Shown piece by piece: positions 1-12,479 of a stretch of DNA of 64,000 nt. The stretch covers positions 4,495,476 to 4,559,475 of the forward strand of contig CM060121.1 in NCBI GenBank assembly GCA_030522415.1. The letters are read 5' to 3'. Position 1 is the first letter of the stretch. Every line of letters begins with the position of its first letter. The translations under genes were made by a program, and so were the position numbers. Source of the DNA: Channallabes apus (Eukaryota; Chordata; Actinopteri; Siluriformes; Clariidae). The notes below the pieces were generated by a model that saw nothing but the letters and a program-made list of their open reading frames with translations, was not told the DNA's origin and ran no database searches.

Positions 1-137
1 GCTCATGAATCGGATGTGAGCGGTCATGTGACTCATGCGTCATGCTCTTGTCACATACAGTACAAGGGCTGTTCACCATATTAGGCTCTGTGTGACACAC
101 ACTGACTCATCATCTATACCTCTTTATCACCTTTGTT

Positions 138-393
138 GCAGTGAGCCTGAAGCCTATCCCAGGGCATGAGGTGGGGTATACCCTGGATAGGGTGTCAATC
201 CATCATACACATACACACTTATTCACACACTATGGGCAATTTGGGAAGGCCAGTTAGCCTAATCTGCCTGACTTTGCACTGTGTCACCAAGCAGAACATA
301 CACACTCCACACACACAAACCTCGAGGCGGGAATCGGACCCGGACCCAGGAGGTGCTAGGTGACAGTGCTAACCACTAAGCCAAGAGTGACAC
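138..393 (-). mobile_element. Mermaid-type tRNA-derived SINE, diverged
   Basis: Reads in reverse from the 3' part (AGCCTATCCCAGGGCATGAG) to the tRNA-related end (GACAGTGCTAACCACTAAGC). The middle segment GGGCAATTTGGGAAGGCCAG matches the other copies here. Confidence 0.8.
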
Positions 394-399
394 TAATAA

Positions 400-1510
400 A
401 TTTTATCAATTAAAAACACTTTACTATGCTACCGTGTGCCTTTATTCACAAAAACTACTAGTACTACTACAAGTACTAGTAATAATAGTAATAAAATCAG
501 CAATAGATGTTTATTTTTTTAACTACCCTTATGTGTCCCAATGGATCCCTCGCAGCATCGCTCATAAATCCTTTCACTTAAAATAATATTGATCATGTTA
601 ACTGCCCCATCGTTAATTATCAGCACTTCTGCATGAGAGATACTTTATCTCCAGGAGTTAACAACAGATCGCAATTACACTTCCCCCCTGAGAATTCTGT
701 GCAAGTTTTTTTAAAAATGATTGCTCATTACGTTCCTCAAACTCCAGCTGCAATTTCGTCTCCGATTGCATATTTGTGCTCCGATGAGGACGCAAAAACA
801 TCACAGGAAAAAAAACAACAAAAAAAGCTTCCGTAATTATCTTTGTGCGCGGCGGGGTAGGAGAGGCGGTGGCTCATTGTGCTGCGTTTATGAGATGCCA
901 CAGCCAATGGCACTTAATGTGAAATGAATCAGTCCTGGAGAGGCACCTGGGTAAAGCTGAAAGAGGCACCTGTCATCCTCCTCTACGTCGTCCTCATCTC
1001 CATACCAGAAAGGATGATTTAGAAAAAGGAAAAAAATTAACTAGGAATTATCCTAGCCGCTCCCGAAGCTGATCTCAGGGGATGTTTTTGAAACAGCAGA
1101 CCCAGAGTGTTAAAAATGTGAAAAAGTATGAACTATAATGTATCAGTAGTTGTTCAGGATGCTGATGTAAAGGAGGAACTGATCTCAGATGAATCTGCTG
1201 TAACATGAACTGATCGACAAGACAATGGTGATGACTTTCCTGTTGCGCAACTCCAGAGCCCTCGTCATGTTAATGAATGAATAAATATCAGAGTATTAAG
1301 GATGTAGCAAATATTAAACTGCGCTCATGTGGTCGCCCTGAGGGTTTTATTGAAATTCTGGAAGTGAGAGCACACAGTGCAGTGCAGTGGGAGATGTCCA
1401 TCAGGAGACCTCCTTACAGGTCAACAGCCCCGAGCGCTGATTCAGTTTGCTTCAGTTAGGCTGAAATATAAACTCATAATGTACAATTAACCAGCCCGAT
1501 AATACAAATG
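400..1510. other. No gene seen; possible non-coding element
   Basis: Moderate GC at 830-1,010 with two AGAGGCACCTG units about 20 bases apart; no repeat recognised and no frame with coding character. Confidence 0.4.
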
Positions 1511-1519
1511 AACAGCATT

Positions 1520-1745
1520 CATTCAAGCACAAAAATAGTAACATAAAACGCAACAACATTATTAAATACAACATTACTAACCGAAACAACATTAACTGAA
1601 ACACAACTTCAACTCAGACACACAGCACCCCGCGATCCTGTATACAGAATAAAGCAGGATAGACTTTGACAGTGACTCTTACATTGAAACACAGCGTTAA
1701 CTTACTACATAAGCAGTAAAAAAATTTACTGAAACACAACATTAA
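1520..1745. repeat. Degenerate AACA/ACATTAACT array, left part
   Basis: Loose repeats around ACATTAACTGAAACACAAC, interrupted by the hAT element at 1,754 and resuming at 2,410. Confidence 0.75.
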
Positions 1746-1753
1746 CTCACAAC

Positions 1754-2401
1754 CAGTTAGAGGTGGAAAGAGTAATAAACTTTTGTACTCAAGTAAAAGT
1801 ACTGTTACTTCAGTGAAATTGTATTGAAGTACAAGTAAAGTTACCATTATAAAAATCTACTCAAGTAATAGTAGAAAGTAGCTCATAAAAAAAAAAATAA
1901 TAAGTTACCGAGTTACTTTTTTTAACAGTAGGTGTGGGATGGGGGATTCTAGTTGTTTTTAATTGAATTTTTTATTTCTTGTGCTTAAAATCAAAGTGGT
2001 CGCCTAAATATGACCAGGGATTTGCTTTATAAGAATTTGATGGCATTTCACTTTCAGCTGTGGCTACATCACTGCCATCTGTTTTGTCCGTCTCCATCGT
2101 TCTTGTGAATTTAGCGTGTTTGTTCTCCATCAATCAATCAATCAGTGCAGTGGTTTCCGGGATGCAACTTTTTTCCTTTCCAGTTGCAATATTCTTATTA
2201 CTTTTAATTTTCATTCACTTATTTTTTACTCAGTAGCGAATATGATTTAAAATGTAGTGAAGTACGAAACTTCAAACAAAACATACTTAAGTAAAAGTAA
2301 AATGACAAATTTTTAAAAACTACTTTAAAAAGTAGAAGTACACAAAAAACTATTCAATTACAGTAACGCGAGTAAATGTAATTCGTTAATTTTCACCTCT
2401 G
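1754..2401. mobile_element. hAT-type short element with 8-bp target duplication
   Basis: Left end CAGTTAGAGGTGGAAAG, right end TTTTCACCTCTG; flanked by CTCACAAC at 1,746-1,753 and 2,402-2,409. The interior is rich in AAGTA/TACTT repeats (ACTCAAGTAAAAGTACTG). No transposase. It has inserted into an older degenerate array. Confidence 0.85.
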
Positions 2402-2409
2402 CTCACAAC

Positions 2410-3190
2410 ATACACAAAATCATTAACTGAAACGCAACAATAGTAACTCAAAACACGACAAAACGAATTGATATAATATTAAGTGAAACACAAATTAAAT
2501 CAAACCAAACATTATTAATTTAAACAACAATATTGACTGAAACACAACATTAACTTATAACATTAACAAAAACAAAAATTAACTCAAACACAACATTACT
2601 ACCTGTAACAACAATATTAACTAAGACACAACTTTAACTGAAACACAATTTCACCTGAAAGAACAAGATTAAATGCAACAAAACAACAGTAAACATAATA
2701 TTATTGCCTGAAACAACAAGAAGATTAAATGAAACTCAACCTTAACTGAAACATAACTTGAAAGATACAGTAGTTCAAAAAGTGAAAGTGAAAGTGAAAT
2801 ATAACAGCAAATGAAAAACAACATTGTTACCTGAAGCAACATTAACACAACTTTAACTGAAGCACAAAATTATTGGCTAAAAAACAACAGCGTTAAAACA
2901 AAACATTAAATGAAACTCAACATTATTATCAAAAACAACAATATTACTTGAAAAAACACAACATAAAGTGAAACATATGGAACATAACCAGGACATTATT
3001 ACCTGAAACAACAATATTAACCAAAACACAACAATATTAACTGAAACAAGTTATTCAAATTCAACTTATATTGTTTCATTTAATGTTGGTGTGTTTTGAA
3101 TGATTGTTGTCTTTCGGTTAATGTTGTGATTTGAGTTAATGTTGATAAAGTTAAAGTTAATTTGGTTGTGTTTTTTTTAGTTAATGTTGA
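2410..3190. repeat. Degenerate ACATTAACTGAAACACAAC array, right part with inverted end
   Basis: About 650 bases of diverged copies of a roughly 20-base unit; from about 3,060 the sequence reads as the complement (TTTCATTTAATGTTGGTGTG, GTTAATGTTGTGATTTGAG). Confidence 0.75.
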
Positions 3191-3199
3191 AATGATCCA

Positions 3200-4320
3200 C
3201 TGAATAAATTTAGTTTCTAAATATAAATATTAAAATTGTTGCTTTTAAAAAAAACGTAATTCTGCAAATATATAATTTGCAAAGTTTGCAGGTAGACAGA
3301 TTTCTGACTTAAATGCAACTTTATAGAAGTAAAAAGACTTTTTTTTATTTATTTGCTTTTCCTTTTCCCACAGAGACTGGATGCCATTTGGTCAATCCTA
3401 ATTAAAATGTATATCTGGGGATCTCTGCTAAGCCTGGGGTACTTGGATGTACGACAATCCATACTATTGATTGTGGCTAAAGCAAAACAAAAGACACAAG
3501 GTGCTTTGCATGATGCTAGCAGCAGGATGTGTCTGCGTGTGTGTGTGTATGAAACACACAGCTGTTTGATTATTATTGCTGGAGAAGCAGTTAAAGTGAA
3601 ACTTTGATTGTGTCAAGTGCCATCCTCGACTTTCCTGCCAGGGCTTTCTCGACATCAGGAAATGGATGTTGTCCAAAAACACAATTACTCTGTCACCCTG
3701 ATAAATTAAAGCATTTTTCGAACCTGGCAAGCTGCACATTGTTGTGTTGTTCTGCTACAAAGCAACCAACAAATAGTTGTTTAATTTCCTCTATAAGTGG
3801 GGCTTGAAATAAACAGTTTTTAATGCTGTGACGATGGACTCTTTAAAAAGATTTTGAATAACAAAAAAAAAAAAAAAAAAACTATGTTCTGGGAAAGAAC
3901 GTCATCAGGATTAATTCCATGGCAACAACTAGGAGGAAATCCTAAGTAGAGATCTAAAGACTGATGAGCAAAAGAATCCTGTTAGCAAAGATAATTACCT
4001 CTTGGCTCTCTATTAATAGTATAGCTTTTTGTTAAGAAAAATCTTCAAACTGTGAGTTTGGAGTGCGTATGGCAAACTCATCAACTACTGTAAGTACCTG
4101 AACCTGCAAAGCGGTTTAAAATACCAACCATTCATTCGTTCATTAATTTCATTCGTCTTCAGTAATTGCATTTTGATGGCCACAGTGCATTACGGTGCAT
4201 TACGGTGAGAGCCAGGGATACTCTGGATGGGAAGGAAGTCCACCGCAAACGCAAAAAATGCATGTAAAACACATTTACATTAATTCAGACCTCGGACATA
4301 CAGTAGGGATAACATTCAAA
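3200..4320. other. No gene seen
   Basis: AT-rich sequence with an 18-base A run at 3,863 and a doubled GCATTACGGT at about 4,186-4,206. Nothing else recognised. Confidence 0.5.
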
Positions 4321-4324
4321 ACTC

Positions 4325-5757
4325 TACAGTACCATGCAAAAGTATTCACACCAATTGAACTTTTCCTTGTTTTGGTATGTTACACCCAAAAAATGCAAAT
4401 GTATTTTATTGGAATTTTATCTGATAGACCAACATAAAGAGGCACATACAGTAAAGTGGAAGGAAAAAGGTAAATAGTTTTCTTACGAATGGATTTTTAA
4501 CAAATAAAAACCTACTCTGATACCCCTAACTGTCTAAGTCACCTAATTAGTAAACAGAATCCACCTGTGTGTAATTTAATCTCAGTATAAATACAGCTGT
4601 TCTGTGTAGCCCTCAGAGGTTTGTTAGAGAACATTAGTGAACAAACAGCATCATGAAGCCCAAGGAACACACCAGACAGGTCGGGGGTAAAGTTGTGGAG
4701 AAATTTAAAGGTTATTAAAAATATCTCAAACTTCTCATCTCATGGAGGCCTGTTCAATCATGTGAAAATGGGAAGAGTGCGGCACAACGGCAAAAATACA
4801 GTACCAAGACATGGCTGTCCACCTAAACTGACCGTTCGAGCAAGAAGAGCATGAATCAGAGAGCGCTGTGCAATCCATCATCCTTAAATGGATAAATTTT
4901 GGCACAACTACAAACCTACAGTACCAAGACATGGCCGTCCACCTAAACTGACAGGAGAACATTAATCAGAGAATCAGCCAAGAGGTCCATGGTAACTCTG
5001 AAGGAACTGCAGAGATCCACAGCTCAGGTGGGAGAATCTGTCCAGAGTATAACTATTAGTCATACACTCCACAAATCTGGCCTTTATGGGAGAGTGGCAA
5101 GAAGAAAGCCATAGTTAAAATAAAGCCATAAGAAGTCCTGTTTGCAGTTATGTGGTGTCACAGCAAACATTAAAAAAAAAGGTGCTCTGGTCAGATGAAA
5201 CCAAAATCAAACATTTTGGCCCAACACTGCACGAAAACACTGTGCATGGTGGTGGAAGCATGATGTTTTTGGAATGCTTTTCTTCAGCAGGGACTGGGAG
5301 GCTGGTCAGGGATTATGGGAAGATGGACGGAGCCAAATACAGGGCAATAATATACATATACAGTAACCCTGAGACTAGTGGAGGAGGCCAATGACTAGCT
5401 ATAATAGAAGGGTTTAGATCAAACCAGGTGTTAGAATGGCTCAGTCAAGAAGACCTAAATCCAATTCAGAATCTGTGACAAGACTTAAAAAGTCCTGTTC
5501 ACAGATGCTCTCCATCTAATCTATCCAAAACAGTGTTTTGCAAAGTAGAATGAGCAATGGGTAGAGAATGAGAGAGACATACAGTACAGTACGCCAAAAG
5601 ACTTGCTGGCGTAATTGCAAAATGTGGTTCTACACAGTATTGGTTCAGGGGGGCTGAATACAAATGCATGCCTCACTTTTTATCATTTTCTTTTCACGTC
5701 ACACTTTGTGTCTGTCTATTGCATGAAATCCCAATAATACTTTTCGAGGCAGTGTGT
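4325..5757 (+). mobile_element. Old Tc1-like transposon
   Basis: The left end reads AGTACCATGCAAAAGTATTC, the right end TTTTCGAGGCAGTGTGTA; both are worn Tc1-type termini. Broken plus-strand transposase pieces lie between 4,650 and 5,490, including LWSDETKIKHFGP (first catalytic Asp) and HGGGSMMFLECFSSAGTG. Multiple stops and shifts. It contains an internal duplication (see findings). Confidence 0.8.
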
Positions 5758-5759
5758 AC

Positions 5760-7500
5760 AGCTCAGAAGTTTGTTTAGATAAATGTTGCATCAATCATGC
5801 ACTTTAAAGATTTAAAGTCTTTGCTAGGATTGATCTTGCCTCATCCTGGAGAAATTCCATGAAAGCAGGATTCCCAGCATCAGCTACTGATGATCGTTAA
5901 GTGAGTCATGGAGGAATCGAATCCCTTCTCATCTCACAACTCAACAAATGTAATCGATATACTTCAGGGTTTCCCATGGTTTTTTACTCGACTGCATTCT
6001 CAAGGGATCCAGTCAGGCAAAGACAATAAAGCTGAACTTAGTTTGCTACACTCATCCAATTTGTATATTTGTTTGCCAGTGGACACCAATGATGTAGTGG
6101 TTTCTTCTTTAAAGTATTTCGGATTGGCAGTTGGAAGCAGATTTAATGAACTTGCTGTTATTGTAACCTTTCATTATGGATTATTAAGACATGTGGCTGC
6201 CTAGCATAGATTAATTCAAAGCAGACTGGCACTTTTGATTGTGCAGAGTAACAGAACACAGGTATTAGAGTAAAATCTCTCTTTATTTCTTTAGATAATC
6301 GCCTGCTACACTAATACACGTACCTCAGCATTTCACTAGTGCTTGGACACCATCGAGGCAGATTTCTCAGTGATCAGACTGCCTCCTTCATATTTGAAAC
6401 CCTAGCCTCCCAGGAACTCCTTTAATGGCTCAAACATGGAAATGGCTTAGAGCGAGGTCAAGATTATAGAGGGATGTGGATATACAAGTGGGTCAAAGTA
6501 TTGACTCAGGGGGCTGAATAATTACGCACACCCCACTTTGCAGTTATTTATTTGTAAAAAAAAATCTTTCACGCGGAATTCCAATAAAATTGATTCATGT
6601 TCGTGGCTGTAATGTGACAAAATGTGGAAAAGTTCAAGGGGGCCAAATACTTTTGCAAGCCACTGTAATGTACAGTCTTCTTTGCACAATTAAAATATTT
6701 TACTGAGGCCAAAAGTCTCATCTACTGTATATTTCACCAATCAGATTTAGGCCTTTATTCATGAGAAATTGCCTTCAAGGTCTAGGTTTGTCTTGAATGC
6801 TCCTCATATAAGATCTTAAAAAAAAAAAAAAGGAAACCTCAGAGTCCCAGTGTTCAGGACAGACTTCAGAAATATATAATATGGACATTACTAATGTTTA
6901 CTTTATTTGAAAGTTTATGGAAAAATAATGACCATACAGTAAATAAGTGTTGGTGAATCCGATTATACAGGTCTTATGGTTTGTATTTTGCACTGGACCA
7001 TAGTGTTTCGAGAAGCAATACGTTCTGGCAGAAGTTGTTATAAAGCAAACGTTGGTTCAAATCAAAAGGTTCTCATCTGAGAACATCTGTGTCATTCCCA
7101 TACAAGCAAAGCATTAATCATTAAGTAGGTCCAGAATATCTTTGTAATTAGCACAACTTCATCTAGGGTACATGCTGGGCGAACATGCCGGAATATTTCC
7201 AGACATAGATATAAATGAGGGAACTGAAGGTTCCCATTATATACTGATCTAATTTAACTTTTACTGTTTGCTGCTCTTTTTTTTTTCTTTTCTTTTTACT
7301 GTAATTATATTTGTCTTTTTTATATGATTGTGGTCGGATGTTAATGTGTAAATGGATGTTAATCAGCATAAATTCTACAAATGAAGATTCAAATGTATTG
7401 TTATATAATTGTATTTTTCGCAACATTGTGTTTGTTTTGAGGTTGTGTGTTCATGGTTATCTCTGTCATTTTAATCAAAAATGGTTGTAAAATTCAAAAA
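5760..7500. other. Intergenic sequence apart from the Tc1 fragment at 6,487-6,666
   Basis: AT-rich, with short poly-A and poly-T runs; no coding frame supported. Confidence 0.5.
6487..6666. mobile_element. Right-terminal fragment of a Tc1-like element
   Basis: GGGGGCTGAATAATTACGC at the left through AAATACTTTTGCAAGCCACT at the right is a typical Tc1 3' end. No transposase remains. Confidence 0.65.
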
Positions 7501-7521
7501 CAAGTGGATGCCACTTTAATG

Positions 7522-7581
7522 TTACAACTACAGTATATATTACAACTACAGTATATATTACAACTACAGTATATATTACAA
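7522..7581. repeat. 18-bp tandem repeat, about 3.3 copies
   Basis: The unit ACAACTACAGTATATATT is repeated exactly. Confidence 0.9.
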
Positions 7582-7807
7582 CGCCCATCCATTGTTAGGA
7601 TTCCTGCTTCATAATACTGAAAACATTTTTCTTTCAGACGATCTGCTTTAAATGTTTGCAAAGTATTATGAAATTGTTTCATTGAATGCTTTTTTTTTTG
7701 GCTTACATTTTCTTGGTTTCTTCTTAGCGGTAATACACTCATCACAGATATTGTCTTGATATGAAGATTATAAAAGAATTGAAAATTTATGAATATTATT
7801 ATTTATA

Positions 7808-8141
7808 TGGGTGGCACATTGGCTTAGCTGTTAGCACGGTCACCTTGCACCACCCAGGTTTGGTTCCCACATTGTCTTTGTGTGCATAGAGTTTGCATGT
7901 TCCCCATTCTTAGTTGGTACTGTAGGTTTCCTCTGGGTTCTCCAGTTTCCTCCCACAGTCCAAAAACATATAGATTAAGGTTAATTAGCATTTCCTCATA
8001 GTGTGTAAATGAGAGTTTGTTAATCAGAAGTCCTAGCACAGTCATACAAATGGGAATAAATACAATGGTTCCCATTGGGCTCCATGGTCCCTAGTTGGAC
8101 TACAGCGATTCCTAGATGGATGGATGGATGGATGGATGGAT
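7808..8141 (+). mobile_element. Mermaid-type SINE, diverged, with GGAT tail
   Basis: tRNA-related start GGCTTAGCTGTTAGCACGG, body with GAGTTTGCATGTTCCCCATT and TTTCCTCCCACAGTCC. The 3' end is a GGAT microsatellite (8,114-8,141). Confidence 0.8.
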
Positions 8142-8679
8142 TATTTATATAAATAGAGTAAAAAGAGAAAAGAATTTCCTCTAGAACAAACACTACAAGT
8201 GAATTTTTAATTAGTTCTTACAAGAGCTTTGTTTTTGGACGGCTCCCCTTAATGTCTTTCTGTCTCTCCTGTCTAATGAGTAAAAAGTAAAAACAAAAGG
8301 AAATGTGATAATTCAGTGTTGTTGCTTTCGGCAATTATGCTAATGCCTTTCATTTCCAGATAGCCAGTAATTCTTTTCCACACAAAGTCACTTGTGTGTT
8401 TGTTTACAGCACACTCGGGCCGGTTTGTACCGGAGGTCATTTAAGTAAAGGTTTATCATGTGCATTATGGGTTTTACTCTACCAATAAATTTAGTTGGTA
8501 CAGTCTAACGTTGCATTTAAATATATTTAGTCCTGTTTTTCATTCTGGAAAAAGTAAGTGTAATAGTATTTTTCTTATGTTGGAGATGCTAGGAGCTGTA
8601 ATCAGAGTTATGTGAATATACTGACTTTATATTTACATGACTTATGAATATTGTCATTTAAAACTTGGCCAGACACATT

Positions 8680-9573
8680 TGAACATTCTTGTGTGCTGCA
8701 ACTTCTTTTTTCAAATTCTCCCATTGGTTTCAAGTCATGTGGCCTCTCTAGGTCCCTCCAGAACTTCATCTGAAACCAACCCCTGGACTTTGAAGTATGC
8801 TTCCAGATCAATTGTTCTTTTGGAAAGTCCAATAATGCCGAAGTTTCAGCTTGAAGATTTATAGTTTTATTTCTAGCATATTGGAGCCGACTCATTCTTG
8901 TGTTTTAGGGGCAGCAGTGGGGTTTGTCCTGGGGTGACCTTCAGTGTTCAGTATGTGCCTTATAGTGCAAAGTTCAGTGCTTGCCACCATTCAATCTTCC
9001 TGTAGGTCCTTGGCAGTCAGTCGAGGGTTTTTCAACACTTGCTTCATAAGGAACCTGGTATAGCAGCAGGTTCCAGCATCCTCTTTCAGCCACATCCACG
9101 TAGTGTAGTGTAGCCACTGTCTCTTCAACATTGAACATGTGAAACAGGCTTCCTACTGTATTGCTAGCAACAGTTTAGGGACTCTTGAGTCTAGCCATTT
9201 CTGACATGCACTCAACCATCTTCATCTGTAAATCTATAGAAAGTGCAGATAATTGATGTGGTCTAAATCAAGTACATCTGGGGCATCTAATCTGTGCTTG
9301 AGGCGACACCTGATTTACAAATTTGTGCTCTAATGAGGGATGTTATTCAAGGGATTGAATAATTCTGAGACTGCAGTAATCATTAAAAAGGGCCATTTGT
9401 GTTGAATTTGGAGAAATTACTTGTTATATTCATTGTGTTTATTTTAATTGCTCTTGTTTCATTGATTTATTACAAACAGCTGCAAATTAGTCATTTGGAC
9501 CAAAAACAAACAAACAAAAAAAAGCAAAAAACTAATTTTCAATGGAGGTTGAATAATTTTGTGTCCAACTGTA
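8680..9573. mobile_element. Degraded DNA-transposon remnant (superfamily uncertain)
   Basis: The right edge GGTTGAATAATTTTGTGTCC then AACTGTA is a known teleost Tc1-like terminus and abuts the next element. The interior contains phrases common to minus-strand Tc1 transposase relics. I could not find the matching left end. Confidence 0.45.
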
Positions 9574-10142
9574 CACAGTGGTGTGAAAGTGTTTCACAGA
9601 TCATTAAGCAAATTTTAATATTAGTCAAAGACAACAAAAGTAAACACATAATGCAGTTTTTAAATGAAGGTTTTTATTATTAAGGGAAAATTAAATCCAA
9701 AATTACACAGCCCTGTGTGAAGAAGTGTTTGACTCCTAAACCTAATAACTGATTGGGCCACCCAGCAGCAACAACTGCAATTAAGTGTTTTCAATAATTT
9801 GCAATGAGTCTGTTACAAGAGCTGTGGAGGAATTTTGGTCCACTCGTCTTTGCAGAATTGTTGTAATTCAGCCACATTAGACGGTTTTCAAGCATGAACC
9901 ACCTTTTTAAGGTTATGCCAAAGCATTTCTTTTTTCAATTGGATTCAGGTCAGGATTTGACTACTCCGAAGTCTTCATTTTGTTTTTCTTCAGCCATTTA
10001 GAAGTGGACTTGGTGGTGTGTTTTGGATCATTGTCCTGCTGCAGAACCCAAGTTCGCTTCAGCCTGGGGTCACAAACAGGTGGCCGTACATTCTCCTTCA
10101 TGGTATTTTGGTACACAACACAATTCATGGTTCCATTTATCA

Positions 10143-10240
10143 AGATTCAAGATTCAAGATTCAAAGAACTTTATTGATCCCAAAGGGAAATTGCTTATGC
10201 TCGGTTACAGGTGCTCACAGTTGTTTAACTAAGGAGCATC
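10143..10240. mobile_element. Short retroelement 3' end inside the Tc1 copy
   Basis: Begins with three copies of a 7-base unit (GATTCAA) followed by AACTTTATTGATCCCAAAGG, a tail common to teleost LINE 3' ends in reverse orientation. It interrupts the Tc1 sequence; ATCA occurs on both sides. Confidence 0.5.
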
Positions 10241-10315
10241 AAAGCAAGTCTTCCAGGTCCTGAAGCAGCAAAACAGCCCCAAACTATCAGACTACCACCG
10301 TCATATTTTGCTGGT

Positions 10316-10506
10316 GGTCGGGCCAGGGGTAGCTCAGTGGTTAAGGCATTGGACTACGGTTCGGAAGATCCCAGGTTCAAACCCCACAACTACCATGTTG
10401 CCACTGTTGGGCCCTTGAGCAAGGCCCTTAACCCTCAACTGCTCAGATGTGTAATGAGATAAAAATGTAAGTCGCTCTGGATAAGAGCGTCTGCCAAATG
10501 CCTAAA
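10316..10506 (+). mobile_element. tRNA-derived SINE with UnaL2-type tail
   Basis: The 5' part is tRNA-like: GGGGTAGCTCAGTGGTTAAG (A box) and AGGTTCAAACC (B box). The middle has a TGTTGGGCCCTTGAGCAAGG core. The 3' end is a stem-loop GCTCTGGATAAGAGC, matching the GGATA-loop hairpin recognised by UnaL2-like LINE reverse transcriptases. Confidence 0.8.
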
Positions 10507-10983
10507 TGTATGAAACACCAGTGTTACTTTTATGCCACATATAATACAGTAGGACACACACCTTCCAAAAAGTTCAACGTTTGTCTCGTCAGTTCACAGA
10601 GTATTTTCCCAAAAGTCTTGGGGATCATCAAGATGTTTTCAGGAAAAACTGAGACAAGCCTTTATGTGATTTTTGCTCAGGAGTGTTTTTCATCTGGGAA
10701 TGCGGCCATGCAATCCATTTTTACCTCCAGTCTCTTTCTCATGGTGGAGTCATGAACACTCACCTTAACTGAGGCAAGTGAAGCCTGCAGTTCTTTGGAT
10801 GTTGTTGTGGGGACTTTTGTGACCTCTTGGATGAGAAGAAAGTGATTTCTTGATTGTAAACAGGTGTGGTAGTAATCAGGTCTGGGTGTAGCTAAAGAAA
10901 TTGAAACTCGGGTGGGAAAAAACTAAATTATGCTTTAACTTGGCGAGGCAAACACTTTTTCACACAGGGCTATGTAGTTTCGG

Positions 10984-12100
10984 ATATCCCAATCCAATGG
11001 GATTTACAGACAATTTTGATCCATTGAGGCCCCATCCTGTAACCACAGTACCAAAAGGATCCACTGCCTATGGGCAAAACTCGAGGTTTTGTGGAGTCAC
11101 ACCCTGAGGGACCAGAGCTGCCCCAGGAAACCTACACAATACTGGCCATAATGTTTTGTCTCGTAATGTTATGGCTGTGTACAAGCGGTGTACTCTTGTC
11201 AGTTCCAGGAATATGACTGGTTGCTTGTTAAGCTGAAAAGCCATGAATATTTCAGGATTTGGTGAGTTGTAAACAGTTTGACAGGCTTCATTAGTCAGTG
11301 TTTTGAGAGGCTGCCAGTCACGGTGGAAGCTCAACAGAACATTAATCTGTCAACAAACATGTTAATTACAAATAACAGACAGCGTAATGAGCCATTTACG
11401 CTCTTTAACACCTTTAATACCTGCGTTGTCGTGTCCCGTCAACTTAGCATTAGAAAAGCTTTAGTCGACTCATCTAGAGAAAATGAATTGACGAAGAGGA
11501 ACGCCTCAGGATTCAACGTGCACGTAAACCTTTCCTGACTGTTACAGTATGTGTTATTGTTTGCATTCATTTATTTCCTTTTTCTTTATTAATGTAAGAT
11601 CGAAATCAGGATGTCTAAAGAATGAGATTCTTGCCTTCGTATCATAATGTTCTATATTTGGACAGTAAGATTCTTGCAGCTTTCTGATTCTTTTTATTTA
11701 TTTATTTATTTATTTATTTATTTTCAAATGGAGTCAGAGGTATTGCAGACTGAGAGAATATTTTATGCATGTTCCTTTGGTCACAAAAAAAAAGAGGTGT
11801 TAAGAAACACAACTGCCAAAATGTTAAGCCAACATTGTTTGGGTTATATAAGCATGAATTTTCAAAAAAATATATATAACTCCACCTCCCACAGTTTTGT
11901 CTGGATAATTCAGCCTGCAGTTGTTGTTTTTTTGGGGGGGAATTTAAGAATGCAATTTAACATCAATGTGTTGGTTGAGTGTTAATAAGGCAACTATTGA
12001 TTGGGATTTTGTAGTCATTCAGACAGCAAATAGTGGTGGCAAATTACATCAAGGAACAAAGTGAGGAGTTTTGTTGCATATTAAACTTTTTGCATTACAA
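10984..12100. other. No gene seen
   Basis: Apparently unique sequence with one TTTA repeat; the open frames here lack splice context and codon character. Confidence 0.5.
11692..11724. repeat. TTTA tetranucleotide repeat
   Basis: About eight TTTA units. Confidence 0.9.
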
Positions 12101-12111
12101 ATGTCGAAGTT

Positions 12112-12308
12112 GGCGGCGCGGTGGTGTAGTGGTTAGCACTGTCGCCTTGCACCTCCAGGGTCTGGGTTCGATTCCCCGGCCAGGCTCGATTCCCGTCTCT
12201 GTGTGCATGGAGTTTGCATGTTCTCCCCGTGCTTGGTGGGTTTCCTCCCACAGTTTTGCAGGTTAGGCTAATTGGCGTTCCTAAATTGCCCGTAGTGTGT
12301 GATTGGGT

Positions 12309-12343
<35 letters not shown>

Positions 12344-12468
12344 CCCTGCGATGGATTGGCACCCTGTCCAGGGTGTACCCCGCCTAGTGCCTGAAGTCTC
12401 CTGGGATAGGCTCCAGGTCCCCCGCGACCCTGAACACAGGATTAAGCGGTATAGAAAATGAATGAATG
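12112..12468 (+). mobile_element. Mermaid-type SINE, full length
   Basis: Starts GGTGGTGTAGTGGTTAGCAC (A box) with GGGTTCGATTCCCCGG (B box) and ends in GAAT repeats. AATGTCGAAGTT before it and AATGTTGAAGTT after it are a 12-bp target duplication with one mismatch. It contains a long TG run (12,307-12,343). Confidence 0.92.
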
Positions 12469-12479
12469 AATGTTGAAGT

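Larger units (their letters stand above)
9576..10983 (-). mobile_element. Degraded Tc1-like transposon with nested insertions
   Basis: Same family as 28,987-30,606 in the same orientation: the left inverted repeat, the minus-strand QQDNDPKHTT and SLG-QTGGRTF remnants and the right half of the 3' repeat are recognisable. The last part of the right repeat is missing. Two later insertions split it at about 10,141 and 10,316. Confidence 0.85.

Noticed and set aside
9399..9683. 94-codon frame with a hydrophobic start
   Set aside because: It spans the border of two transposon remnants and has no similarity or splice signals.
12081..12362. Reading frames of 77-93 codons on both strands here and at 14,116-14,485 and 53,955-54,251
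   Set aside because: They are translations of the same SINE (shared phrases such as [17 protein letters not shown]) and not genes.
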